A stretch of DNA of 64,000 bases from Paenibacillus borealis. GTDB taxonomy: Bacteria > Bacillota > Bacilli > Paenibacillales > Paenibacillaceae. Positions within the stretch are counted from its first letter, which is position 1; each line of letters starts with the position of its first letter. Position numbers and translations under genes: made by a program. The DNA lies in NCBI RefSeq assembly GCF_000758665.1, contig NZ_CP009285.1:6200001-6264000 (forward strand), in the 5' to 3' direction. Below the pieces are notes generated by a model, which worked only from the letters and a program-made list of their open reading frames with translations, ran no database searches and had not been told where the DNA came from. Of this stretch, positions 27,001-35,956 are shown piece after piece.

Positions 27001-28216
27001 ACGGCAGGGAATGCCCCGGAAGCGAGTCCGGGTGGCGCAGGATCTGCAGGCAGTAATGCTCCAGATCACTGAAATCCACCAGCCCGCGGCCCGCCTTCTC
27101 CAGCCGGTAACGTTCACCGAACCCGATAACCGTCTCGGCCAGCTCGCTCATCAGCGGTGCCGCTTCATGGAGTTCACCCAGGAAAGATTCCGCCGGACGC
27201 CCAAACAAGGATTTCTGCAGCTCCAGCAGGCTCTTCTTCACTTGATCCCGGGTTGCCTTAACACTCTCCTGCAGGCCGGGATCGGTTGCATCCTTCTTGC
27301 AGGGCTTCAGCTTGCCAAAAGAGATTTCCATGAAAATATCATACAGATCAGCCCAGGGCTGCGCTTCTACGGCATCCCGTAATCCCTGCGCCATATCCAG
27401 GTCAGCCGTCAGGTTATCCGCATAAGGCGCCGGTCCGCCGGGCTGAAGCGCGATTTCACGGGCCTGCAGCAGCTGGCTGATGGCACCATCCAGCGTCAGC
27501 CTGGCTTCGGCGAGAATGCTCTGTACCCAAGGGGTATGGCTCAAGGACTCTGCATCCGGCAGTGAGAAATCAGCAGCCGTATCCCGCAGCCACTGTGCCG
27601 GCCAGGGATGGCTGCGTGCGAAATCATGCAGCCGCTGAATCAGCGAATGCACCGCATCGTCACTGCGCTCCCCGCTGAACCAGTCCACGAGCCGGACGAA
27701 TACGCTATCTTCCCCGTCTTCAGTGACCTCACCGTATTTCTCCTCCATCAGCTCATCGAGCAGCTCCTGGCGCATCATCTCAGCTTCATGCTCATTGAGT
27801 ATACGGAAGCCCGGATCAATCGGAATCAGCTGATAGTAACGGCGGATGACTTCAAGACAGAAGGAATGCAGCGTCGTAATAGATGCTCTGCCCAGCAGGG
27901 CAAGCTGGCGGCGCAGGTATTCGTTCTCACCGCTTGTATCCTCTTCCAGCTTGCGCTCCAGTGCCTCCCGGATCCGCTGCCGCATCTCGGAGGCTGCAGC
28001 CTTGGTGAATGTCGCTACCAGCAGCCGGTCCACGCTGAAGCCTGCTTCTTCATTGCTTATTTTGCGGATAATGCGCTCTACGAGTACAGCTGTTTTGCCG
28101 GAACCCGCTGCCGCCGCGACGAGAATATCGCTGCCGCTCTCGGCAATGGCGCGCCACTGGTCATCACTCCACAGGCTCCCTTCCGGCTTCGCTTCCGTTA
28201 CTGGATGTATGCTCAC
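24062..28216 (-). CDS. addA: ATP-dependent helicase/nuclease subunit AddA
   Basis: UvrD-type helicase and nuclease subunit of AddAB, the RecBCD counterpart that resects double-strand breaks for RecA. Of 1384 residues, Walker A AAAAGSGKT is at 34-42, with DEYQDTNSVQEEIV (motif II), GDMKQSIYRFR (motif III), IMTIHKSKGLEFPVVFL (motif V) and LYVGLTRPRDKM (motif VI). The nuclease domain has RGTAYHTVMQHI and LLDYKTD (D1329, K1331). It is longer than Bacillus AddA (about 1230) because of three low-complexity insertions, near 480-510, 590-620 and 745-805, rich in Ala, Gly, Glu and Ser. Its start overlaps the addB stop by four bases (ATGA). Confidence 0.97.
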   Translation of the reverse strand: MSIHPVTEAKPEGSLWSDDQWRAIAESGSDILVAAAAGSGKTAVLVERIIRKISNEEAGFSVDRLLVATFTKAAASEMRQRIREALERKLEEDTSGENEYLRRQLALLGRASITTLHSFCLEVIRRYYQLIPIDPGFRILNEHEAEMMRQELLDELMEEKYGEVTEDGEDSVFVRLVDWFSGERSDDAVHSLIQRLHDFARSHPWPAQWLRDTAADFSLPDAESLSHTPWVQSILAEARLTLDGAISQLLQAREIALQPGGPAPYADNLTADLDMAQGLRDAVEAQPWADLYDIFMEISFGKLKPCKKDATDPGLQESVKATRDQVKKSLLELQKSLFGRPAESFLGELHEAAPLMSELAETVIGFGERYRLEKAGRGLVDFSDLEHYCLQILRHPDSLPGHSLPSDAAMEYRSQFDEVLLDEYQDTNSVQEEIVRLISREFPGNRFMVGDMKQSIYRFRLAEPGLFLDKYRRFSADPSAEGNGSGLLAGEADARTEASPGQNDNGGGSVIDLARNFRSRLEVVNAVNMVFRQIMDSNVAEISYDERAELVYGANFPGAVEKGPDTYFAPELLLIDKGTSASGQPEEPGEDDELPQQENEAVESETAQLEARAIARRISQMTGMTGGEPLLIYDKALRIMRPVVYGDIVILLRSARVWTPLMIEELRNEGIPAYGDQNKGYFQATEVEIALSLLQIVDNPRQDIPLAGVLRSPVVNLREEELAKVRLCSTGTFYDALVAASGGRAAAGATPAGHDGAAGGDPAAEIAAAYDLFAREEEIVPEGMAAKAENSAARTEIDPQLQEKLRIFLNLLESWRNTARQGSLSDLIWRIYRESGYLEWVGGLPGGFQRQNNLKALYDRAVQFENETSARGLFRFLVFISRLRENGGDLGVAGGSSEEAGGVRIMTIHKSKGLEFPVVFLAGMAKMFNRQDLHSPFLMHKELGFGPRFVERETRVSYPTLPYLAINRRSRLELLAEEMRVLYVGLTRPRDKMILVGTVRDLPRTVSGWTAMQGREELLLADHLLARGRSYLDWVGPALIRHPAAAILRKLAGSEGTVSTALHGDDSNWSISVLGASELGSGSFLAADGDSDKNEERRMALEALRRGETVPSLATASAGQIADRLLWTYPYAAASGIPAKTSVTELKALLSMQDQPSLDLLEETYVPGGQKTRSGGAGYGDSLHLQRPKFMEKRGLTPAERGTAYHTVMQHIPLDEPVDRSVLEATLARLERLAILSKEQADAVELGEVEDFCTSELGRRLFKSSWKTREQPFSYSVPADEAYRGLAYLDEAAAGLPADSARGSFNETVLIQGVIDCLFREEGRLILLDYKTDFVPVQEGGLETLTEKYRFQLELYSKALLDILGEPVSEVWLYFFDGGHAVRL

Positions 28217-31200
28217 AATTTCTCTCCTCCTTTGCGGGACAGCAGATCCCAGATTACATCTTTGCCGGGCTTGCTCAGATTATTGTAGCCGTTGCCCTCC
28301 ACAGCCTCGTCGAACTGGCAGACCGGACGGAAGGAGCAGAAGGTACAGGCGGTTTCCTGCTGGATGCGGTAAGGCTGAATGGCCACATCGCCTTCTGTAA
28401 TACGCGTCCCGATATCCGAAATCGTACTCCGGACTGAAGACAACAGCTGACCCCATTGCTCCGGCGTAGCAACAGACGCACTGCTGTAGAAGCTGCCGTC
28501 GCTCTTCAGCGCTACCGGAACAATAGAGGAATATCCTTTGTCGAGTGTGGTATCCATCAGTGAGACCACTTCACGGTCGGCCGTCAGCAGACCTTTCATC
28601 TTGAAGCGCTTCATCAGCTCCTGCTCCGCCTGCTCCCGGTTCATTCCGTTGGCTGAGGTCAGCAGCGGATCATGAACATGGAAATAGAGCGCGCCTGCCG
28701 GGAGTGCAGCCTGGCCAAGCCATTGCTCGGAATAGGTGAGCAGCACATCAAGATAGGTCAGCATTTGCAGCGACAATCCATAGTAGACCTCATGCAGCTT
28801 GAGATCCTTCTGGCTCGATTTGTAGTCGATGACCCGCAGCAGAATACCCTGCTCGCCTTCAGCCATATCCACACGGTCAATCCGGCCGACCACCTCCATT
28901 ACGCAGCCGTTCGGCAGTGTAATTCTCAGCGGAGGCAGCTCCTTCCCGGGACCGAAATCCAGCTCCAGCCCGACCGGCTCGAAGCTCCCCCTGCGCGAAT
29001 GCTCACCAAGGATCACCGAAGCGCGGCCGACAATATTCTTCAGCTTGCGCGAGATATAACTGTAACGCTTGCTGCTCATCAGAATTTCGCCCTGCAGCAG
29101 CGGAGACAGACGGTCTACTGTCTCGCCCGCCTCACGGCGGCATTCCTCTGCCGTCATGCTGCCCCAGCTGCGGCCCTGGTCCTGCAGCCGCTGCGCCATT
29201 TGGCTTAAAGCCGCATGGAACAGCTGCCCGATATCCGGAGCCTGCAGCTTGTAGAGCTGGCGTTCCTTCAGCCTCAGCCCGTATGAGGCGAAATGGGAGA
29301 AGGAGCAGGCGACAAATTTCTCCATGCGCGACACGCTGCCGCGCAGTGTGGGGCCGCCATACAGCCGCAGGCTGGTCTCCTGCTTCAGCCTGATCCCTTC
29401 GTTGCGGTAGAACAGCGAGCCCAGCAGCCGTTCAAGCTGCAGCTTCACCGGGACTTCTGCCTGCTCATCTGCTGCTGCCAGTTTGTTCAACGCCTTGTCT
29501 GCCTGTCTATCCGCTGCAAACCAGTTATAGACATCCCACCACAGTCCCGGAATCTCCACCCCCTGGCGCCACTGCCGGAGCTGAAGCATCAGCATGCGGA
29601 GCGTTTGCTCAGGATGGCCGATAAAATTCATGTGGACCGCTTCCGCAGACGCGCTTTCATCAGCTGCCTCCCCTCCCTGGGGGAATCCTGACAGATACTT
29701 CTCATCCAGCCCTTCAGGGAACATGCCCTGCAGCTGGCGGATAATCTCCGAGGGCAGCAACGCTTTGCCTTCATCATCAGCCGTTGCGTAACTAATCCAC
29801 AGCTTCCTGCTGGCAGTCGTAAGCGCATTGTAGATCAGGAAGCGCTCATCCAGCAGCTTGCGGGATGAACCGGGGGCAAGCTCCATACCGGCATTCTCCA
29901 GCAGCAGACGCTCTCCCTCGGACAAGATCCCGTCTTCCTTGAACTGTGCCGGAACCACACCTTCATTGAAGCCCAGCAGGAAGGCATACTTCACTCCCGA
30001 CACCCGCGTACGGTCCATCGTTCCGACCAGCACCTGGTCAAGGGCAGGCGGGACAAGCCCCATCTTGAGCTCAGCCAGCCCTGTTTCCAGTACGCCGGCG
30101 AACAGTTCAAATTCCATTCTTTCCTTGCCCATCATCTCGGCAATCTGATCGAGCAGGTCCAGCACAGCACCCCACAGCTGGTTATGCTCACGGGCAGCTT
30201 CCGGGCGTCCCTGCTCCAGAGACTCCGCTCCCATCCGTTCCAGCTTGCGCGCCGCCCCTGTGTCCTCAAGCAGCAGATATACTGCCCTGCACAGCTCCAG
30301 GCCGCTGCGGCTGGCTTTGACTCTCTGCTCAAAAGCCTGCAGCGGTCCTGTGATCGCGCTCCGGCAGGCTTCCATTCTGGCCAGCATAGCTTCATCTACG
30401 GCCTCACTGCCCTCCAGCGAGAGGCGGGGAATGCCTTTCCATGAACGGCCGTCAGTCCACCGGTACCCGTGAATACCGCAGGCCAGCACGTAATTCTCCA
30501 GTTCATCCATATTGGCGCGCGTAATACTTCCGTCCGGCGGAAGCAGCAGCTCAGTCTTCACGCAGCGGAACACATCCTCGTAGCGCCAGCGGCGGCGGAC
30601 TATATCCAGAGCGGAACGGATGAATTCCACCAGCGGATGGTGCAGCTCATTCAGCTTCTGGTCCAGGAAGAACGGAACGCCGAAGTCCTGGAACAGCGGA
30701 GCAATCAGCGGCTCATAATCACTCATATTCCGCATGAATACAGCCATCTCACCGTATTTGGCCCCCGAGTCTCTCGCCAGGCTCAGCATCTCGCGCAGCA
30801 CGCCTTCGACCTCGGTCCGGCGTGAGGCCGCAGCCCGGATACTGACTGCTTCCTCCACTTGCCCGGCTGCTCCATTCCAGCGCATCCGGCGCTGGAATCC
30901 GCGCTCCAGATGCGCGAGAGCCGGGCTGTCCTTGAACCTTGGAAGTACAGGCGGAGCCAGAAGCTGATCCCAGACTGTAAGCCCCATCTCCTCTGCCATT
31001 CCGCGCAGCTTGATATATGTAACCGCAGCCGGGTGAAACAGCTCCAGCTCATGCGGTGCCTGGCCCGCTTGATAGATCCGGTCCAGGGTCAGGGCAATGG
31101 TCACCCCCGAAGCATATTGCATAAGCTCTCGCAGTACGATGAATTCCTGATTGGTAAACCCGTGGAACCCGTCTACCCAAATCTCTGCACCGCGGATATA

Positions 31201-31791
31201 GCCGGAATGCTGAATATGCTCGGCCAGCTCCGCCAGCCTGTCCTCCTGATCCATGTAGAGCTGCGACATTTCCTGCTCCAGCTCACTGAAGACCAGGTGC
31301 AGATCCTCCAGCTTGCCGGCCAGAATCGGGCTTCCTCCCAGGGCATCCCGCATTCTGCCCAGCTGTTCTTCGAGGTCACCGGCTCCAAGGCAGCAGCGCT
31401 TGAGCTCCGTGTGCAGACTGCTGAGCCGTTCCACAAATCCGGGCCGGTCCGAAGAAGCGCCGAACAGCTTCAGCTCTTCCTTGCGCCGGTTGACAATCTT
31501 ATAGATCAGCATCTTCTTGCCTTCTTCGCTGATCGGCAGACTCGCGCTGCCGCCGGTCTCCTGCTTCACCCTGTAGGCCAGCCGCGAGAAGCTGAGTGTC
31601 TGGGCGCGGATGCTGCCCTTCACATTACCCGCAGCCAGCAGCCCGCGCTCAGTACCGAATGATCCCTGCTCAGGGACAAGTATAATGATCGGCGCTCCAA
31701 GCGGCTCTGTCTTCAGCCGTGAGGATACCGTCTCCCATATTGTAGTTGTCTTGCCGCTGCCCGAGCGTCCGATCAAAAAGTTAACCGTCAT
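28213..31791 (-). CDS. addB: ATP-dependent helicase/nuclease subunit AddB
   Basis: Partner of AddA, with an inactivated helicase fold that scans for Chi and a second nuclease domain. Of 1192 residues, an intact Walker A GRSGSGKT is at 8-15. The iron-sulfur cluster that pins the nuclease domain is complete: C829 (ACSFSHF), then C1149, C1152 and C1158 (CTFCSFRPVC). The spacing between these four matches the known Bacillus cluster. The nuclease motif is VIDYKSS. The start is the ATG at 31791 with AAGGAG upstream; the open frame to 31848 is unconserved. First gene of addBA, transcribed from the 31.8 kb gap. Confidence 0.97.
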   Translation of the reverse strand: MTVNFLIGRSGSGKTTTIWETVSSRLKTEPLGAPIIILVPEQGSFGTERGLLAAGNVKGSIRAQTLSFSRLAYRVKQETGGSASLPISEEGKKMLIYKIVNRRKEELKLFGASSDRPGFVERLSSLHTELKRCCLGAGDLEEQLGRMRDALGGSPILAGKLEDLHLVFSELEQEMSQLYMDQEDRLAELAEHIQHSGYIRGAEIWVDGFHGFTNQEFIVLRELMQYASGVTIALTLDRIYQAGQAPHELELFHPAAVTYIKLRGMAEEMGLTVWDQLLAPPVLPRFKDSPALAHLERGFQRRMRWNGAAGQVEEAVSIRAAASRRTEVEGVLREMLSLARDSGAKYGEMAVFMRNMSDYEPLIAPLFQDFGVPFFLDQKLNELHHPLVEFIRSALDIVRRRWRYEDVFRCVKTELLLPPDGSITRANMDELENYVLACGIHGYRWTDGRSWKGIPRLSLEGSEAVDEAMLARMEACRSAITGPLQAFEQRVKASRSGLELCRAVYLLLEDTGAARKLERMGAESLEQGRPEAAREHNQLWGAVLDLLDQIAEMMGKERMEFELFAGVLETGLAELKMGLVPPALDQVLVGTMDRTRVSGVKYAFLLGFNEGVVPAQFKEDGILSEGERLLLENAGMELAPGSSRKLLDERFLIYNALTTASRKLWISYATADDEGKALLPSEIIRQLQGMFPEGLDEKYLSGFPQGGEAADESASAEAVHMNFIGHPEQTLRMLMLQLRQWRQGVEIPGLWWDVYNWFAADRQADKALNKLAAADEQAEVPVKLQLERLLGSLFYRNEGIRLKQETSLRLYGGPTLRGSVSRMEKFVACSFSHFASYGLRLKERQLYKLQAPDIGQLFHAALSQMAQRLQDQGRSWGSMTAEECRREAGETVDRLSPLLQGEILMSSKRYSYISRKLKNIVGRASVILGEHSRRGSFEPVGLELDFGPGKELPPLRITLPNGCVMEVVGRIDRVDMAEGEQGILLRVIDYKSSQKDLKLHEVYYGLSLQMLTYLDVLLTYSEQWLGQAALPAGALYFHVHDPLLTSANGMNREQAEQELMKRFKMKGLLTADREVVSLMDTTLDKGYSSIVPVALKSDGSFYSSASVATPEQWGQLLSSVRSTISDIGTRITEGDVAIQPYRIQQETACTFCSFRPVCQFDEAVEGNGYNNLSKPGKDVIWDLLSRKGGEKL

Positions 31792-32160
31792 TTCAGCAGA
31801 CTCCTTCCGTAGCGGAGAATTAGAATGCAGGCAGCCCTGCTGCTGCACACACAGAAGCGGATTGCCTGATAAATATCAGAATCTATGAATAATCTCGTCC
31901 CAATAGTATAGCATACCTCCGCAGCACGCTCCAGAACGTACGTTTGCCATTGTTTGCAAATGGCTGCAGCTATTTTTCAGGACACGACTACCAAGGGCAA
32001 CAGCAAAGAAGATTCTCCCGGAGCCATGGTTCGGCTGGTTGGGAGAACCTGGATGGATTGTATGATTACAAGTGAACAAATGGCATCTACTAACGGGTAA
32101 AACTCCAATAGAAGGGACATAGTTGGAATAACCCCCAGACTGTTGAGAAAGTCCAATTAA
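31792..32160. other. Intergenic stretch upstream of addB
   Basis: This part of the 756-base gap between addB and rlmI holds no supported gene. A 67-codon open frame on the minus strand (31876-32079) has no ribosome site and an odd composition. A promoter for addBA should be here but I could not place one with confidence. Confidence 0.5.
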
Positions 32161-32440
32161 ATCAGCAGAGTCACTCCTCTGCTGATTCCAGCTGAATTGC
32201 AGGGCAACACTCAGCGCGATTCCTCTGCTTAGTTCATGATCCGCCGGCCTAGGAAGCGGACTGAAATTCCGTTATATGAGCAGATCAGGCGGATTCGCCG
32301 GGCAAACAGACTCAGATTCCGCTAAGTGACCAGTCAGAGCTCATATGGAATCCAGCCAGCAACATAACGGAATCCCAGTCCGCTTAAGCCCCATTCTGAG
32401 GTTTTTTGGAGAAATAGAGGTTTCTCAGTCCGCTTCACTC
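32161..32440. repeat. Intergenic repeat cluster of GCGGACTGA-ATTCCG units
   Basis: Units resembling AGCGGACTGAAATTCCGTTA occur at 32255 and 32305 (50 bases apart, the second AGACTCAGATTCCGCTA). An inverted copy, CATAACGGAATCCCAGTCCG, is at 32363-32388, and a partial inverted copy, TTTCTCAGTCCGCTTCA, at 32421-32437. A weaker unit is near 32211. A hairpin TCAGCAGAG/CTCTGCTGA opens the cluster. This is a different family from the TTGTA boxes. Confidence 0.65.
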
Positions 32441-32483
32441 TGCTGACGGTTCCCTGCCTATAGTACCCGCAACTTCCCCGTAA

Positions 32484-32516
32484 GAAAAAAGAGAGCCTCT
32501 AAAGTAGAGACTCTCC
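32484..32516 (-). terminator. Terminator of rlmI
   Basis: On the minus strand GGAGAGTCTCTACTTTAGAG continues into GGCTCTC and a TTTTTT run, a standard factor-independent terminator about 30 bases after the rlmI stop. Confidence 0.88.
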
Positions 32517-32547
32517 GTAACAAGCCTTCCGGCTTGAGATAACATCA

Positions 32548-33948
32548 TTATTTGCTGCGCACCTCAAAGATGGCAAACTTCAGATAATGCCCTTCGTCCA
32601 CGCCGAGGATCTGCGGGTGATCCTTGCCTGCGGCCCGCCACTCGATCAGCCGCAGCACTTTGCCGGCATCCTTGGCCGCTTCCTGAATGGTGTCCAGGAA
32701 CAGCTGTGGCTGCATATGGTACGAGCAGCTGGCCGTAACCAGATATCCGCCTTCGTTGACCAGCTTCATGCCGTGCAGATTGATGTCCTTGTAGCCGCGG
32801 ACGGCGCCTGCTACAGCACTTTTGGTCTTGGCAAAAGCGGGCGGATCAAGAATAACGACATCCCAGGTACGTCCGCCGCCAGCAGTCATCGGCTTCGCAG
32901 TATCCGCCTTGGCAGCCGGCTTAGCGCCGGGTTTAACCTCTGCCGCCGGACCTGTCGCCCGCTCGGAGCGTTCTTCCAGCCCCTTCACCTGATTACGCAG
33001 GTAGGCAAACGCATCATCCACTACAAATTCCACCCGGTCGGTGAATCCGTTGATCTCCACATTGGCTTTCGCACTCTCAATCGCATGCGCGGACACATCA
33101 AGGCAGGTTACCTTCTTGGCGCCGTATTTGCAGGCATGCAGGGTGAAGCTGCCGGTGTGTGCGAAGCATTCCAGCACGGTTGCGCCGTCCCAGAACGGGA
33201 ACGTGACCGGCTTGCCGCTTTTGTTGACCGGCAGCGTCTGGAGCGATCCATCCTCTGCCGCTACCTCCTGCAGCGTAATTCCGCTGCGTCCGCCCCAGCC
33301 CTTCATGAGCGGAGCGATGGAGGCTCTGTTCTCGCGCTGATCGAAGAAGTATCCAGTCTTCTGGCCTTCTTCAATATCGACGATAACCTTCAGTCCGTTC
33401 TCGCTCACCGTGATGTGGCGCGGGCATTCCCCGTAGAGCACGCCTGTGGTCTGCTCTAAGCCTTCGAGCTCGCGGACGCTGACGTCACTGCGCTCATAAA
33501 TGCCGCGCGGCGCCATAACCTGTACCAGCGCTTCCACAATCTCGGAGCGGTGCTGATCCATCGCCAGCGTCAGCAGCTGCACGACGAGAACCTCCCCGAA
33601 GCGGTCGATGATCAGCCCCGGCAGGAAATCCGCTTCCCCATACACCAGACGGTAAGCATCCGCACCCGGCAGGAAACGCTCCCTGTGCTGCAGAGCGCTT
33701 GCGAACCGGCCGGCAAAAAATGCCGTGTCCATCGCCGCAAGCTTACTCTGCGACAGAATTCTTACCCGGATCTGCGAGGCCGGATTGTAATACCCTGTGG
33801 CCAGATAACGGCCCTGGTGATTCAGCACATCGACAAGTCCCCCTGCCTGCGGCTCTCCGTCTACCGAGGCCACTTCGCTGGCGTAAACCCACGGATGTCC
33901 CTGTTCCAGTCTTTTTTTACGGTTTCGTTCCAGAATTACCGATGCCAA
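32548..33948 (-). CDS. rlmI: Class I SAM-dependent rRNA methyltransferase (RlmI/YwbD family)
   Basis: Methyltransferase with the RlmI layout. The E. coli RlmI makes m5C1962 in 23S rRNA; the exact target here is inferred. An N-terminal PUA domain (RNRKKRLEQGHPWVYASEV onward) is followed by the RFGEVLVVQLLT region and a Rossmann domain with VLECFAHTGSFTLHACKYGA and the catalytic ILDPPAF. A 35-45 residue Ala/Lys/Pro-rich insertion (about 320-360, including GAKPAAKADTAKP) sits between the motif ending VVDDAFAYL and ILDPPAF. I prefer the TTG start at 33948 (466 residues), nine bases after AGGGAG; an ATG at 33996 gives 482 residues but has no ribosome site. Confidence 0.9.
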   Translation of the reverse strand: MASVILERNRKKRLEQGHPWVYASEVASVDGEPQAGGLVDVLNHQGRYLATGYYNPASQIRVRILSQSKLAAMDTAFFAGRFASALQHRERFLPGADAYRLVYGEADFLPGLIIDRFGEVLVVQLLTLAMDQHRSEIVEALVQVMAPRGIYERSDVSVRELEGLEQTTGVLYGECPRHITVSENGLKVIVDIEEGQKTGYFFDQRENRASIAPLMKGWGGRSGITLQEVAAEDGSLQTLPVNKSGKPVTFPFWDGATVLECFAHTGSFTLHACKYGAKKVTCLDVSAHAIESAKANVEINGFTDRVEFVVDDAFAYLRNQVKGLEERSERATGPAAEVKPGAKPAAKADTAKPMTAGGGRTWDVVILDPPAFAKTKSAVAGAVRGYKDINLHGMKLVNEGGYLVTASCSYHMQPQLFLDTIQEAAKDAGKVLRLIEWRAAGKDHPQILGVDEGHYLKFAIFEVRSK

Positions 33949-34050
33949 TGACTTCAACTCCCTGTTCTTGTTGTTCGATTTGTATACATGTCCCATGCAA
34001 TGCCTTCATATATTGGTGTACAACCCCCGTCCAAAAAGGAGCCTGTCCTC

Positions 34051-35040
34051 ATGATCCGTGACCTGCTGTTCCCTGTCATTTACGGCCTTGTCATCTTTCT
34101 CGCCGGCATGAAGGTGATGGAAGCCTCATTGTCGAGGCTTGCCGGCCCGCTCCTGACCCGGAGTCTGCATAAAGCAACCTCTACGCCGGCCAAAGGCCTG
34201 ATTGCCAGCAGCCTGCTATCCGCGCTGCTGCAGAGCAGCACGGCCGTAACCGTGCTGACTATCGGTATGGTCAATGCCGGGCTGCTGACGTATGCCCGGA
34301 CGCTGGGCATTATCCTCGGCAGCAACATCGGCACCTGCCTGACTACAGAGCTGATCAGCCTGCAGATCAGCACCATGGCAGCGCCGCTGCTGGCAGCAGC
34401 GCTATGCCTCTGGGCGGCCGCGGTGATGGCCGGCGAGCTATCCCCGCAGGCATGGCGGCTGGTTGAAGCCTGCCGCCGGATCTCGGGGCCGCTGCAGTTC
34501 ATCTGCCTTGCGGTGGCCGGCTTCGCGCTGGTCCTCTGGGGCATCGCGGTTATGCAGTCGATCGGCCCCGCCCTGGAAGGCAGCGGATTGTTCCGCTGGT
34601 TCCTCGGACATGCCGCCACAAGCGCACTGTGGGGGCTGGCAGCTGGTGCCGTGCTGACCGCGATGGTGCACAGCAGCGCGGCGGTGATCGGCATGGCGAT
34701 GGGCCTCGCGACCAGCGGCGTTATGCCGCCGGAGCTCGGGATCGCCATCGTGCTTGGCGCGAACATCGGCACCTGCGTTACGGCCGTAATTGCCGCCATC
34801 GGCAGCACGCCGTCCGGCGTGTTCGTTGCCTGGTCGCATGTGGCGCTCAATGTCGGCGGCGCCCTGCTCTTCCTGCCCTTCATCGGACCGCTGCAGTCAC
34901 TCTCCGCCTGGATTGGCGGCGGACCTGCCGCACAGCTCGCTCATGCCCAGACCATCTTCAATGTCGTGTGCTCACTCGGGGTACTGCCGCTGTGCTACCT
35001 GCCCGTATGGTCCAGGCTGGAGCAGCGGCTTCAGCGCTAA
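34051..35040 (+). CDS. Na/Pi cotransporter family protein
   Basis: Membrane protein of the Na+/phosphate symporter (PF02690) family, 329 residues, about nine hydrophobic segments. It shows the two inverted half-repeats with LLSALLQSSTAVTVLTIGMV (first) and VLTAMVHSSAAVIGMAMGLA (second), plus two GSNIGTC/GANIGTC turns. The second repeat has HSS in place of the usual QSS. The short C-terminus lacks a PhoU-like domain. The start is the ATG at 34051 with AAGGAG nine bases before. Transcribed divergently from rlmI. Bacillus has the related yqeW in the same mtaB-rpsU interval, so this may be its positional counterpart. Confidence 0.9.
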   Translation: MIRDLLFPVIYGLVIFLAGMKVMEASLSRLAGPLLTRSLHKATSTPAKGLIASSLLSALLQSSTAVTVLTIGMVNAGLLTYARTLGIILGSNIGTCLTTELISLQISTMAAPLLAAALCLWAAAVMAGELSPQAWRLVEACRRISGPLQFICLAVAGFALVLWGIAVMQSIGPALEGSGLFRWFLGHAATSALWGLAAGAVLTAMVHSSAAVIGMAMGLATSGVMPPELGIAIVLGANIGTCVTAVIAAIGSTPSGVFVAWSHVALNVGGALLFLPFIGPLQSLSAWIGGGPAAQLAHAQTIFNVVCSLGVLPLCYLPVWSRLEQRLQR

Positions 35041-35128
35041 ACCGTACCGTCCGGCCAGGATTACAACTGTCTTATTATACTTCAATCCGCCCCGCAGTTC
35101 TACGGAAGCTCCACTTCCAGCATCCCCC

Positions 35129-35956
35129 TCAGAAAATACTATAAAACCGCGAGCCGTCATAAAAAGTAATAATCGTCGCGGCTGCGGCTATCCCCACCAT
35201 CAGACACAGCGCAGCATAATCGCTGCGGGTAAACGGCCGGGCCTGGTACCAGGTCCGCCCCCGGCCTGTTCCGAAGCCGCGCAGCTCCATCGCAGTGCTG
35301 ATCTTCTCAATCCGCTCGATACTGGTCAGAATCAGCGGGAGCAGAATCGATACGATGTTCTTCAGCCGCTTAGGCAGCTTCTCCTTGCGGGAGATATCAA
35401 TTCCCCGCGCCTGTGCCGAGAAGGAGATATTCTCATAATCCTGCTGGATATCGGGGATATAGCGCAAGGCCAGCGAAACGGAATATGCGATCTTGTAATT
35501 GACCCCGACCCGGTTCAGCGAAGCGGCGAATTCGCTCGGATCTGTCGTGAGCAGGAACAGCAGCGCCATCGGAATCACGACCGCATACTTCAGAGCGATA
35601 TTGAATTGATAGAACAGCTGCTCCGCCGTCAAGGTGTAACGTCCGGCCAGATGGAGCAGATCATGCCGGGTGCCGTAGATGCGTGTACCTTCCAGCGGTG
35701 AGAAGGCAAAGATCGCGATATGATTCAGCAGAAAGAAGATCAGAATGAAATAGAGCACGAAGGCATAGTCCTGAAACCGGACCCGCGAAATCCGGAATAC
35801 GGCCAGGCTGAAGAGCAGCATCAGCAGCAGGCAGCGGGTATCGTAGGTAATCATGGCAGAGACCGACCAGACGGCGAATATAATCAGCTTCGTCGCCCCC
35901 GTCAGCCGGTGCACCGGAGAATCCTGTTTGGTATAGGTTAGCATCTTAGCCTTCAT
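35129..35956 (-). CDS. ecfT: ECF transporter transmembrane component EcfT
   Basis: Integral T component of an energy-coupling-factor transporter, which couples the ATPases to a substrate-binding S component. The 275 residues have about five to six membrane segments. Two short coupling motifs are present, ARG in FSAQARGIDIS (about 180) and RG in AMELRGFGTG (about 225). The start overlaps the ecfA stop by four bases (ATGA), so it is translationally coupled. The tail after about 235 adds one or two hydrophobic segments near the C-terminus. Confidence 0.93.
   Translation of the reverse strand: MKAKMLTYTKQDSPVHRLTGATKLIIFAVWSVSAMITYDTRCLLLMLLFSLAVFRISRVRFQDYAFVLYFILIFFLLNHIAIFAFSPLEGTRIYGTRHDLLHLAGRYTLTAEQLFYQFNIALKYAVVIPMALLFLLTTDPSEFAASLNRVGVNYKIAYSVSLALRYIPDIQQDYENISFSAQARGIDISRKEKLPKRLKNIVSILLPLILTSIERIEKISTAMELRGFGTGRGRTWYQARPFTRSDYAALCLMVGIAAAATIITFYDGSRFYSIF

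Noticed and set aside
31876..32079. 67-codon minus-strand open frame before addB
   Set aside because: No Shine-Dalgarno, no recognisable motif; likely chance.
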